A DNA stretch of 11,963 nucleotides from an uncultured archaeon (GCA_903825675.1 CAIKBN010000067.1:1-11963), one strand, 5' to 3'. Shown: positions 6,012 to 11,943, numbered from the stretch's first letter. A program made the numbers and translations. Notes: a model not told the origin generated them from the sequence alone.

Positions 6012-6021
6012 GTTATTAAAC
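6012..6021. promoter_or_regulatory. Shared near-palindromic TATA element, bidirectional promoter
   Basis: GTTATTAAAC reads GTTTAATAAC on the other strand. Its centre (6016.5) is exactly equidistant, about 26 nt, from the first base of the hydrolase ATG (5990, minus) and the SdpI-family ATG (6043, plus). One TBP-binding site could therefore direct leaderless transcription both ways. No Shine-Dalgarno sequence is seen for either gene. Confidence 0.55.
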
Positions 6022-6042
6022 ATATTATGAACAACTATATCT

Positions 6043-6678
6043 ATGAGAAACGGTGAAATAGCAGTTCTGTTGCTAGTTATATTATCCTTTATTATCGGCA
6101 TCTATCTCTATCCGCAAATGCCAGCTAGTATGGCTTCTCACTGGAATGCGCAAGGCATTGTAGATGGCTATATGTCAAAATTCTGGGGCTTGTTCCTCAT
6201 GCCAATAGTATCCTTTGGTTTGTTTCTGCTCTTTATCGCAATACCAAGAATAGACCCTCTGAAGCAAAATATACAGAAATTCAGGAAATACTTTGACATC
6301 TTCATAGTGATTATCACCGCTTTCCTGCTTTACATGTATCTTCTGACCATATTATGGAGTCTAGGCTTTGCCTTCATCATGATCATGATGATGGTTCCTG
6401 CCTTCGCAATCCTGTTTTATTATGCAGGCATTCTTATTGAGAACGCTAAGAGGAATTGGTTCATCGGTATAAGGACTCCGTGGACCCTTAGCAACGAAAA
6501 AGTCTGGAACAAGACGCACAAGCTTGGTGGAGTCCTTTTTAAAATCTCAGGCATAATCACCCTCTTTGGCATGCTGTTTCCTTATTACGCAATATTATTC
6601 GTAATTATGCCGACAATAACAGTTGCCATCTACACCTTTGTCTATTCCTATTTCGAATATAAGAAAATCAAGAAATAA
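6043..6678 (+). CDS. SdpI-family (DUF1648) integral membrane protein
   Basis: The 211-residue protein has about six hydrophobic segments. After the first helix comes the DUF1648 signature YPQMPASMASHWNAQGIVDG (23-42). The SdpI hallmark NWFIGIRTPWTLSNEKVWNKTHKLGG lies at 138-163. In Bacillus subtilis SdpI confers immunity to the SdpC toxin and takes part in signalling; archaeal homologues have no established role, and no SdpC-like toxin is visible here. The region 100-131 is unusually Met-rich (FIMIMMMVPAF). It is transcribed divergently from the alpha/beta hydrolase through a shared TATA region and converges on the 72-residue gene with a 10-nt gap. Confidence 0.88.
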   Translation: MRNGEIAVLLLVILSFIIGIYLYPQMPASMASHWNAQGIVDGYMSKFWGLFLMPIVSFGLFLLFIAIPRIDPLKQNIQKFRKYFDIFIVIITAFLLYMYLLTILWSLGFAFIMIMMMVPAFAILFYYAGILIENAKRNWFIGIRTPWTLSNEKVWNKTHKLGGVLFKISGIITLFGMLFPYYAILFVIMPTITVAIYTFVYSYFEYKKIKK

Positions 6679-6688
6679 AGCATTTACT

Positions 6689-6907
6689 TTAATTCACGGT
6701 AGGATAAAGCTGAAATCCTGCCGCTTTACCATATTTATTCACGCTTTGTATAGCTTCGTCTGACAGCGGCGTATTTGTAGATAATATTACAGTATCGGAA
6801 TCTTTGTATGGTTTCAAGCACCAACAACAGCCCTTAAGAATATTACTAAGATCTATTGCACGGGTACGGGCATCAGCTCTTGTTAATTCTAGAGGATACT
6901 CTGTCAT
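6689..6907 (-). CDS. Uncharacterised 72-residue protein with CCWC motif
   Basis: Not recognised. It is small, soluble and near neutral, with a helical N-terminal part (LTRADARTRAIDLSNILKG), the tight cysteine cluster CCWC (27-30), then a likely beta-alpha segment (TVILSTNTPLSDEAIQSVNKYGKAAGF). Only three cysteines cluster, so an independent metal site would need another ligand. The gene is supported by GGCGGAG six to twelve bases before the ATG and by a TATA-like block (6941-6956 on the minus strand) that predicts a short leader containing this site. It could be a small regulatory or redox protein; no function is assigned. Confidence 0.6.
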   Translation of the reverse strand: MTEYPLELTRADARTRAIDLSNILKGCCWCLKPYKDSDTVILSTNTPLSDEAIQSVNKYGKAAGFQLYPTVN

Positions 6908-6982
6908 AACTCCGCCTTAATAATTATTATAGGAACAAGATATTTAAAATATTTATTATAAGCAAACAACCAGCGATCTAGC

Positions 6983-6992
6983 AATATATATT
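6983..6992 (+). promoter_or_regulatory. TATA box of the MgtE-like gene pair
   Basis: AATATATATT is centred about 28 nt before the ATG at 7016, predicting an almost leaderless mRNA. The first gene has no Shine-Dalgarno sequence, whereas the second gene, inside the message, has one. Confidence 0.45.
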
Positions 6993-7015
6993 AGCACAGA
7001 GATCAAACCATAATC

Positions 7016-7558
7016 ATGAACATCTTTGATAATAACTTCAAAGAGATATTCTCCTCGCAAATAGTATCTATAATCGGCGGCCTGATTGCTGGAACTGTTC
7101 TTGCATTATACATGGATAAAATACTTCTTATCCCTGGAATGTTAGTATTTCTTCCAGGATTTCTAAGTATGGTGCATGATATAAGCGGTACCTTTGCTGC
7201 CAGATTAAGTTCTGGCTTGTTTTTAGGTGTGATTAAACCGAATAAAGTAGAAACAAAGATAATAAAGGGCAATTTATCTGCATCATTTTTTTTGGCTATT
7301 TTTGTGTCTCTTATCCTAGGAGTCGTAGCTTTTTTGTTTAACCTTTTAGTGCTTCATATCTTTACAATAAAAATAATTTTACTTCCCTTGATCGCAGGCG
7401 CTCTAGCCAATGCCATGAACATAACCTTGACATTATTTGTCACATTTTATTTATTCAGAAAAGGTCATGACCCCAACAACATAATGGGACCTTTCGTAAC
7501 CTCAGCAGGCGATATAATAGGCATCATTTCATTGCTTATAGTCTTGGTGATAATATGA
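7016..7558 (+). CDS. MgtE/SLC41-like divalent cation transporter, N-terminal half protein
   Basis: The 180-residue product has about five membrane segments (roughly 14-33, 38-52, 88-112, 117-146, 160-180). It carries both signatures of one MgtE integral-membrane repeat: LPGFLSMVHDISGTFAARLSSGL (46-68) and DPNNIMGPFVTSAGDIIGI (152-170), the latter resembling the conserved metal-site helix of MgtE. The cytosolic N and CBS domains of bacterial MgtE are missing. A transporter should need two such repeats, and the next gene supplies the second, so the likely unit is a heterodimer moving Mg2+ or a similar ion. The stop overlaps the next start in ATGA. Confidence 0.85.
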   Translation: MNIFDNNFKEIFSSQIVSIIGGLIAGTVLALYMDKILLIPGMLVFLPGFLSMVHDISGTFAARLSSGLFLGVIKPNKVETKIIKGNLSASFFLAIFVSLILGVVAFLFNLLVLHIFTIKIILLPLIAGALANAMNITLTLFVTFYLFRKGHDPNNIMGPFVTSAGDIIGIISLLIVLVII

Positions 7559-8250
7559 AAAATGTAAGACAGCATTTGGAAAAGCTGAGAAAAATCAGCA
7601 GAAAAAAATACCACCCATTAATTCACAAAATTCACAAAAAACATAAGATTTCAAAGAAGACTTTATTTTACGTAAAGGAGTACGGTCAGCATTCCAATGT
7701 TCCTAGGACAATAATAAGGGAAAGCATCAAAATTCTGATGCTTGCTTCAATAATCAGTTCATTCGGCGGCTTATCCCTCGAGCACATAAAAACTGTTTTT
7801 GTTTCTATTTACCCATTAATTATACTTTTGCCAGCATTGAACGATATGGTTGGCGACTATGGTACAATAGTTTCATCGAGATTTTCGACCATGTTGCACG
7901 AAGGTAAGATAAAAAAAGATTACTGGGCAAATAAAGAGCTGAAGAAATTATTAGTTCAGATAATTATTATATCTTTGCTGACAGCTGTTTTCAGTTCCAT
8001 TATAGCCCTGATTATTTCAAGTTTATCAAACTACGCTGTAGGAGCTGCAACGGTTTATAAAATTTTATTCATAGCCATAATAGATGTCATATTCCTGGTA
8101 AGCACTCTATTTCTGATATCAGTCTATGCCGGAATATATTTCTTCAGGAAAAAAGAAGACCCGAATAATTTCCTTATACCTATAACAACATCTATCGCCG
8201 ACTTCGGCAACATGATTATTTTGTCACTGCTGATTATGCTGTTCTTTTAG
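7555..8250 (+). CDS. MgtE/SLC41-like divalent cation transporter, C-terminal half protein
   Basis: The 231-residue product has a very basic, His-rich N-terminal extension (about 1-45, containing YHPLIHKIHKKHK), which may be a cytosolic metal-sensing or anchoring segment. About five membrane helices follow. It repeats the MgtE signatures as LPALNDMVGDYGTIVSSRF (92-110) and DPNNFLIPITTSIADFGNM (202-220). Its ATG overlaps the previous stop (ATGA), with GGTGAT four to nine bases upstream inside the first gene, so the two halves are translationally coupled and probably made in equal amounts. Together they mimic the two-repeat membrane domain found in one chain in SLC41 proteins. Confidence 0.85.
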   Translation: MKNVRQHLEKLRKISRKKYHPLIHKIHKKHKISKKTLFYVKEYGQHSNVPRTIIRESIKILMLASIISSFGGLSLEHIKTVFVSIYPLIILLPALNDMVGDYGTIVSSRFSTMLHEGKIKKDYWANKELKKLLVQIIIISLLTAVFSSIIALIISSLSNYAVGAATVYKILFIAIIDVIFLVSTLFLISVYAGIYFFRKKEDPNNFLIPITTSIADFGNMIILSLLIMLFF

Positions 8251-8257
8251 AAAAAAA
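8251..8257 (-). terminator. Oligo-T terminator of the small hydrophobic gene
   Basis: The minus strand has a run of seven T about 20 nt downstream of the stop at 8278, matching an archaeal T-rich terminator. On the plus strand the same bases are an A-run right after the transporter stop and would not terminate that gene. Confidence 0.4.
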
Positions 8258-8277
8258 GGTAGATAAATAGTATAGTT

Positions 8278-8499
8278 TTACATTATGTTATAAAAATAAG
8301 TATCCACAATTATTGCTGCAAAAAGATACTTAGCGAATATGGGACCAAGACCATAACATATTTTGGTTTCAAGGTCACTGTTTTTTAAGTCTCTCATCAT
8401 TTTTATATCCCCATATACTGGAATAAAAAAAGTAGTTATAAACTTTGCAGCTTCGCAAGCCTCACTTCTCGTTCTTCTTAGCTTCTCGTACTCAGACAT
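8278..8499 (-). CDS. Uncharacterised 73-residue protein with C-terminal membrane segment
   Basis: Not recognised. A charged N-terminus (MSEYEKLRRTRSEACEAAKF) is followed by a hydrophobic stretch (about 19-30), a charged loop (DIKMMRDLKNSDLETK), and a second hydrophobic region rich in aromatics to the end (GPIFAKYLFAAIIVDTYFYNIM). The start at 8499 is preferred: GTGAT lies 4 bases upstream, as in neighbouring genes, and a TATA-like TTTATAAA (8530-8537, minus) predicts transcription beginning near 8507. The in-frame ATG at 8523 would then lie outside the mRNA. The small size and lack of known relatives leave the function open. Confidence 0.5.
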   Translation of the reverse strand: MSEYEKLRRTRSEACEAAKFITTFFIPVYGDIKMMRDLKNSDLETKICYGLGPIFAKYLFAAIIVDTYFYNIM

Positions 8500-8556
8500 T
8501 TTATCACTAAATACTGTTTGCATTTAAAATTTATAAAACAAGCAAGCGTAGCAATA

Positions 8557-9279
8557 TTACTCCTTTGCAATCTTCCACAAAAGGTTGAACAACTTCCTGT
8601 ATGAGTCTGAAAGCTCGCTGCTTTCTATCATTATAACGAATGGGTCATCTGTCCAGAAAAATAATTCTACCTTATTTCCATAAATTATCGTGTCTATTAT
8701 CCCCTTGTACTCATCAGGAAGGAACTTTACCTCTGCTAAAGGAAGCCTAGCTCTTTTTGTACCCTTCGCACTCTCATAAAATATTATCTTGACCCTTATT
8801 TTTTTCTTCAGCCTCTTTTTCCTATGCTGTATGGAATAGTATTTCAGTACAGATGTGTACTTGTCCGATGCGCCATAAACATAAATTGTCTCGCCAACCC
8901 TTATCTGGTCATCAAAAGCAGCCTTAAGGCCGTTCTTTCCCTTCAGGATCATTATCTCCTGTTTCGCTTCCGCAGTATCATATCTTGCCTTTAGTTTTGG
9001 CAGTATTTCCTCAAAGGCAAGCCTTTTGTTTTCAAGAATTTCAAGAATGCTTTCAGGCTCCTTTGCCTGGAAAGATTTCCTGTTGTTTTGTATAACGAAT
9101 CCGACAAGGCCTTTTTGCATCAGTCTTTCCAGAGCATCATAAACATTCCTTCTATGCAATCCTGTCTTGCCTGCTATCTCGCCTGCAAGCCCGCTTCTTA
9201 GCCTGAGCAGGGTCAGATAGACCTTTGCTTCTGACTTAGTCAGGCCCAATTCTTGCAAGATCGAATACTCTTCTACCAT
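8557..9279 (-). CDS. TrmB-family transcriptional regulator
   Basis: The 240-residue protein starts with a winged helix-turn-helix typical of TrmB: LQELGLTKSEAKVYLTLLRLRSGLAGEIAGKTGLHRRNVYDALERLMQKGLV (about 8-58). A coiled segment follows (EILENKRLAFEEILPKLKARYD), then an alpha/beta effector-type domain (about 107-240) with ETIYVYGASD and VELFFWTDDPFVIMIES. Sugar-responsive TrmB proteins are longer; this short type is common in archaea and its ligand is unknown. ATG 9279 is chosen over 9300 because the TATA-like box 9301-9308 is 26 nt upstream of it and overlaps the region just before the other ATG. A perfect palindrome next to that box suggests autoregulation and control of the divergent 377-residue gene. 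Confidence 0.88.
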   Translation of the reverse strand: MVEEYSILQELGLTKSEAKVYLTLLRLRSGLAGEIAGKTGLHRRNVYDALERLMQKGLVGFVIQNNRKSFQAKEPESILEILENKRLAFEEILPKLKARYDTAEAKQEIMILKGKNGLKAAFDDQIRVGETIYVYGASDKYTSVLKYYSIQHRKKRLKKKIRVKIIFYESAKGTKRARLPLAEVKFLPDEYKGIIDTIIYGNKVELFFWTDDPFVIMIESSELSDSYRKLFNLLWKIAKE

Positions 9280-9300
9280 GCTTATAGTTACTTTTTGCAT

Positions 9301-9308
9301 AATATAAA
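9301..9308 (-). promoter_or_regulatory. TATA box of the TrmB-family gene
   Basis: The minus strand reads TTTATATT, identical to the serA-like TATA element. Its centre is 26 nt upstream of ATG 9279, predicting a leaderless mRNA and deciding the start codon. Confidence 0.55.
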
Positions 9309-9312
9309 CTTT

Positions 9313-9329
9313 GTGGTAACTATTACCAC
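9313..9329. promoter_or_regulatory. Probable TrmB operator, perfect 7-3-7 palindrome
   Basis: GTGGTAA and TTACCAC flank a CTA spacer with no mismatch. The centre (9321) is midway between the TATA-like boxes of the two divergent genes (9301-9308 and 9333-9339), so a bound dimer would cover the TFB-recognition sides of both promoters. Its place next to a winged-helix regulator gene makes that regulator the likely ligand; binding itself is inferred. Confidence 0.65.
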
Positions 9330-9332
9330 CAC

Positions 9333-9339
9333 ATTAATT
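9333..9339 (+). promoter_or_regulatory. Possible TATA element of the 377-residue gene
   Basis: ATTAATT would place the start site near 9362, leaving a short leader that includes the strong Shine-Dalgarno sequence at 9368-9375. A better-looking TATA (TATATAA, 9356-9362) lies only about 22 nt from the ATG and would put the start site at or past it, without the Shine-Dalgarno site. Which one is used is unresolved. Confidence 0.35.
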
Positions 9340-9343
9340 CAAC

Positions 9344-9374
9344 TCACCCCAGGCGTATATAAGAAGCGGGGTGA
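9344..9374. repeat. 7-bp inverted repeat enclosing a TATA-like box and the ribosome-binding site
   Basis: TCACCCC (9344-9350) is the exact reverse complement of GGGGTGA (9368-9374), with a 17-nt spacer holding GTATATAAG. The right arm is also the Shine-Dalgarno sequence of the downstream gene. If both arms were transcribed, the hairpin would block translation; otherwise it could be a second protein-binding site around the promoter. Confidence 0.6.
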
Positions 9375-9375
9375 T
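9368..9375 (+). promoter_or_regulatory. Strong ribosome-binding site of the 377-residue gene
   Basis: GGGGTGAT has seven of eight bases in common with the GGAGGTGAT-type anti-16S complement and ends 5 nt before the ATG. It is the best such site in the window and fixes the start at 9381. Confidence 0.7.
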
Positions 9376-9380
9376 AAAAA

Positions 9381-10514
9381 ATGGAGTATGCAAAAACGTT
9401 GAGCGGATTAGCCAGCGATAAAACAATGGAAGAGATCATGGACAGATCACAGGATGTTCTTCCAGTATACGATGGAATGAGGGAAAGATGGAACCGCGGA
9501 TTGTTTGAAAGAAATCCTACACCATCTTACAGCGTGCACGGAGAGTACAAGGGTTCAAACCTTGACATGGCAAGCATGTTGAATGTGCTCGCTGACAGGG
9601 AAGCAGTAATCAACCTCCCGGAATATAAGCCAATAGGTCCGGGCAAAAGGAATGAAAAGGAGTGGATCATATCAAAAGAAAACAGGCATGGAAAAATCCT
9701 CGGCCTGATTGCAAAAAAAGACGCGTTTTCGTTCTCAGTCAGGATTGAGGACCAGAACGTTGTGGATCTGGAAAAGAATAAAACAGGGAAATATAGAAAT
9801 TTCCTGATAACAAATCTGGACGGAAATTTCTATGAGGGTTCAAGAACAATCGAAATACCGCCATACCAGGACATAGTCAAATTCGCAGACAAGTATGGCA
9901 TAGCACTGAGAAACTATGATATGCGCTTGAAAGACAGGATTAACGGAAGCAAGGTAATAAGGTTCGAGAACTTTGTCCAGCCAAACCTGTGGCAGGCCTT
10001 CTTCAGCGGCGACTACATCAAAACCAAGGCACTGGAAAAAAGACTGGAAGACGAGGGCAGATATTACAGAGCTTCAGCTGCCAAGATCAAAGAAAGGCTT
10101 GGAATAGATGAAAAAGCAGGTGAATATGAATTATTCAGCTGGCCTGGAAAAAACACATGGACTGTTCCAAAAGAACTAGAGACCCTGCAAGCAGAAATAG
10201 ACACGCCTGAATTAGAAGGAAGATATGCTCCGGTCAGGTGCACAAAGGAGGGCTTTGAAAAAGCAACTAAGATGGCTAACACCATAAGCTATTCTATGCT
10301 ACCAAAACTTAGGTTTAACACCAGAGCAGTTGAACTAGCCTTCTATAAAAATGGAGCAGATGGAGCACTGAATCCAGGCTGGTCAGTGCCTGATATCGAA
10401 AGAAGTTATGTGCTCCCGGGCAAAAGAATAGAATGGAACAAGATGGCTATAGACAATAACCTTGCACTTAGATACAGATTTTTGACAAGAACAGAAAGGG
10501 TGAATCCTGAATAA
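9381..10514 (+). CDS. Uncharacterised 377-residue soluble protein, divergent from TrmB regulator
   Basis: Not recognised. It is a large charged cytosolic-type protein without signal peptide or membrane helix and with a single cysteine (Cys287). Parts include a Met/Glu/Asp-rich N-terminus (1-40), an Arg/Asn/Pro segment (RNPTPSYSVHGEYKG), a strand-rich middle (about 92-160, with KILGLIAKKDAFSFSVRIED and NFLITNLDGNFYEGSRTIEI), a charged helical section (215-245), and a C-terminal part rich in Asn, Arg and aromatics (LRFNTRAVELAFYKN, NPGWSVPDIERSY). No nucleotide-binding loop or obvious catalytic signature was found. It has the strongest ribosome-binding site in the window and is probably controlled by the divergent TrmB-type regulator, suggesting a conditionally high-expressed product. 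Confidence 0.75.
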   Translation: MEYAKTLSGLASDKTMEEIMDRSQDVLPVYDGMRERWNRGLFERNPTPSYSVHGEYKGSNLDMASMLNVLADREAVINLPEYKPIGPGKRNEKEWIISKENRHGKILGLIAKKDAFSFSVRIEDQNVVDLEKNKTGKYRNFLITNLDGNFYEGSRTIEIPPYQDIVKFADKYGIALRNYDMRLKDRINGSKVIRFENFVQPNLWQAFFSGDYIKTKALEKRLEDEGRYYRASAAKIKERLGIDEKAGEYELFSWPGKNTWTVPKELETLQAEIDTPELEGRYAPVRCTKEGFEKATKMANTISYSMLPKLRFNTRAVELAFYKNGADGALNPGWSVPDIERSYVLPGKRIEWNKMAIDNNLALRYRFLTRTERVNPE

Positions 10515-10525
10515 GGTTTCCCCTA

Positions 10526-10537
10526 TTTTTCTTTTTT
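10526..10537 (+). terminator. T-rich terminator of the 377-residue gene
   Basis: TTTTTCTTTTTT begins 11 nt after the TAA stop, followed by further T-rich sequence. This is the standard archaeal intrinsic terminator form. It overlaps the last codons of the convergent 117-residue gene. Confidence 0.6.
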
Positions 10538-10889
10538 ATTTTCTATCCCAATCATTCATAGGAAACCAAACACCAGGATATACTTCGCCAAGACGTATCT
10601 TGACACTTTCATGATCATGGACCATCGAATCATCATAATTTTCATCGCTTTTCAGGTCATGTCCTCCATGATATGACCATATAGTCAAACCAAGCGAAGT
10701 AAGAGTAAGCAATGAAGTACCTACTATAGCCAGAACAGGACTCGAAGGGCCTTTTAAAGCATAGTAAGTAGTAGCTGCATTCAATGCACCGGCAGATGCA
10801 GGAAAGGCATACAGAGGATGCTCCTTTAAATATCTAAAAACAGCTCTTACAGGTCTAATGAAATCTGCTACATGTTCCATGTTAATCAT
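10536..10889 (-). CDS. Uncharacterised small membrane protein with two helices
   Basis: Not recognised. In 117 residues, a basic N-terminal region (FIRPVRAVFRYLKEHP, 10-25) precedes two predicted membrane helices (about 26-45 and 51-72, forming a hairpin with a short KGPSSP turn). The C-terminal tail of about 45 residues is hydrophilic and rich in His and Asp (YHGGHDLKSDENYDDSMVHDHES), which could bind metal. By the positive-inside rule the N-terminus is probably cytosolic, and with two helices the tail would be too. A second in-frame ATG lies at 10880. A TATA-like AATATTTAAAA on the minus strand at 10917-10927 predicts a leader of a few nt before ATG 10889, supporting expression. Confidence 0.55.
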   Translation of the reverse strand: MINMEHVADFIRPVRAVFRYLKEHPLYAFPASAGALNAATTYYALKGPSSPVLAIVGTSLLTLTSLGLTIWSYHGGHDLKSDENYDDSMVHDHESVKIRLGEVYPGVWFPMNDWDRK

Positions 10890-10916
10890 TTATTGTAAAT
10901 TAATTATTTCCCTTTC

Positions 10917-10927
10917 TTTTAAATATT
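10917..10927 (-). promoter_or_regulatory. TATA box of the two-helix membrane protein gene
   Basis: The minus strand reads AATATTTAAAA, centred about 32 nt upstream of ATG 10889, predicting a start site near 10895. Confidence 0.4.
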
Positions 10928-10962
10928 GTCTAAAATCTTTTTAAAGGAATCGAAACCATAAG

Positions 10963-10987
10963 CTGGGAGGGCGCTGACACATCCCAG
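10963..10987. other. Short inverted repeat upstream of the NAD+ synthetase promoter
   Basis: CTGGGA (10963-10968) pairs with TCCCAG (10982-10987) across a 13-nt GC-rich loop, an island in an otherwise very AT-rich intergenic region. It lies upstream of the probable TATA element, so it is not in the mRNA leader and is unlikely to be a riboswitch. A protein-binding site or an unrelated small RNA are possibilities. Confidence 0.3.
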
Positions 10988-10989
10988 AA

Positions 10990-11003
10990 AATTTAAATTA
11001 AAT
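10990..11003 (+). promoter_or_regulatory. TATA region of the NAD+ synthetase gene
   Basis: AATTTAAATTAAAT is centred about 28-30 nt upstream of the ATG at 11026, predicting a leader of only a few nt. No Shine-Dalgarno sequence precedes the ATG. Confidence 0.45.
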
Positions 11004-11025
11004 ACGTGCATATATAATAATTATC

Positions 11026-11943
11026 ATGCAACTAAAAAAAGAACTTTTGGATATAGACAGCAAATTAGTTTCTAATAAAATTCAGCAGTTCATTAAAGCC
11101 AGCGTAAAGCAGCTCAATAGAGACGGTGTTATTGTCAGCTTAAGCGGTGGCGTAGATTCAACCACAGTTGCTGCTCTTTGTGTAAAAGCCTTGGGCAAAG
11201 CAAAGGTTCTTGGCTTATTCATGCCAGAAAAAGAAGGCAACCCGCAGGCAACTGAAGACGGCAAGCTCGTAGCCAAGTGGCTTGGCATTAAAACAGAGCT
11301 TGCAGATATTACATCAGAGCTTGAGAAAATGGGCCTGTATAATTACGCTTATTCTAAAATTCCAACAAGAGCACTGAAAGAAAAGGCAACCCACATAATG
11401 TATAAGCAATTCGAGAAAAAATACGGAGAAAGCCCCTTCGCTCATGGCCTGGACGGGTGCAGCGACAAACTTGTTGCAAAGGGAATCGCCCATTTTAAGG
11501 CAAAACATCGAATGAGGATGGTTATGGTGTATTTTTACGGAGAAGCAAACAATCTGCTTGTTGCAGGCGCTGCCAACCAATCAGAAGGATTAACCGGCTT
11601 GTTCTGTAAATTTGGAGTCGATAATAATGCAGATATCATGCCTATAGGTAATTTATATAGAACACAGGTTTTACAATTAGCCAGATACCTTAAGGTCCCA
11701 AACGAAATAATAAGCAAGCCTTCAAACCCTGATATCATGCCAGGTGTAAATGACAAATATATTTATATTACAGGAATGCCCTACGAAAAGGTTGATCTGA
11801 TCCTGTTCGGGCTTGAAAAAAAGATGAAACCAGAAATCATAGCCAAACAAGTCGGTGTTCCGCTATCAAAGGTAAACTTCATTAAAACATTAATGGAAAG
11901 ATCTTTTCACATGCGCCATCCTTCTATGACACCTGAGATATAA
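11026..11943 (+). CDS. nadE: NH3-dependent NAD+ synthetase-like protein
   Basis: This 305-residue cytosolic enzyme of the N-type ATP-pyrophosphatase group should amidate deamido-NAD+ to NAD+ using ATP and ammonia. The ATP loop SLSGGVDSTT is at 38-47; KAKHRMRMVMVYFYGEANNLLVAGAANQSE (158-187) matches the usual KAR-x-RM...LV-x-GT-x-N-x-SE region; and PIGNLYRTQVLQLARYL (206-222) matches the dimer/substrate segment. A C-terminal extension ending KTLMERSFHMRHPS resembles that of many archaeal and thermophile NadE proteins. There is no glutaminase domain, so free ammonia is the likely donor. Unusual points are GVDNN where YGD is common, and KPSNPDIMPGVNDK in place of the usual K-x-P-S-A-x-L...DE loop. 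Another PPi-synthetase-type activity cannot be excluded. Confidence 0.82.
   Translation: MQLKKELLDIDSKLVSNKIQQFIKASVKQLNRDGVIVSLSGGVDSTTVAALCVKALGKAKVLGLFMPEKEGNPQATEDGKLVAKWLGIKTELADITSELEKMGLYNYAYSKIPTRALKEKATHIMYKQFEKKYGESPFAHGLDGCSDKLVAKGIAHFKAKHRMRMVMVYFYGEANNLLVAGAANQSEGLTGLFCKFGVDNNADIMPIGNLYRTQVLQLARYLKVPNEIISKPSNPDIMPGVNDKYIYITGMPYEKVDLILFGLEKKMKPEIIAKQVGVPLSKVNFIKTLMERSFHMRHPSMTPEI

Noticed and set aside
6043..6907. Toxin-immunity pair formed by the SdpI-family gene and the 72-residue gene
   Set aside because: The genes converge rather than forming an operon, and the 72-residue product has no signal peptide or membrane-active segment as expected for an SdpC-like toxin.
10950..10987. 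tRNA-like fragments: a D-arm-like stretch (GCTGGGAGGGCGC) on + and a T-loop-like stretch on -, considered as a split-tRNA half
   Set aside because: No matching stems form around either piece (no partner for the D-stem, T-stem does not pair) and the pieces are on opposite strands.
10963..11025. Riboswitch for the NAD+ synthetase gene
   Set aside because: The hairpin lies upstream of the likely TATA box, so it would not be in the mRNA, and no known riboswitch core is seen.
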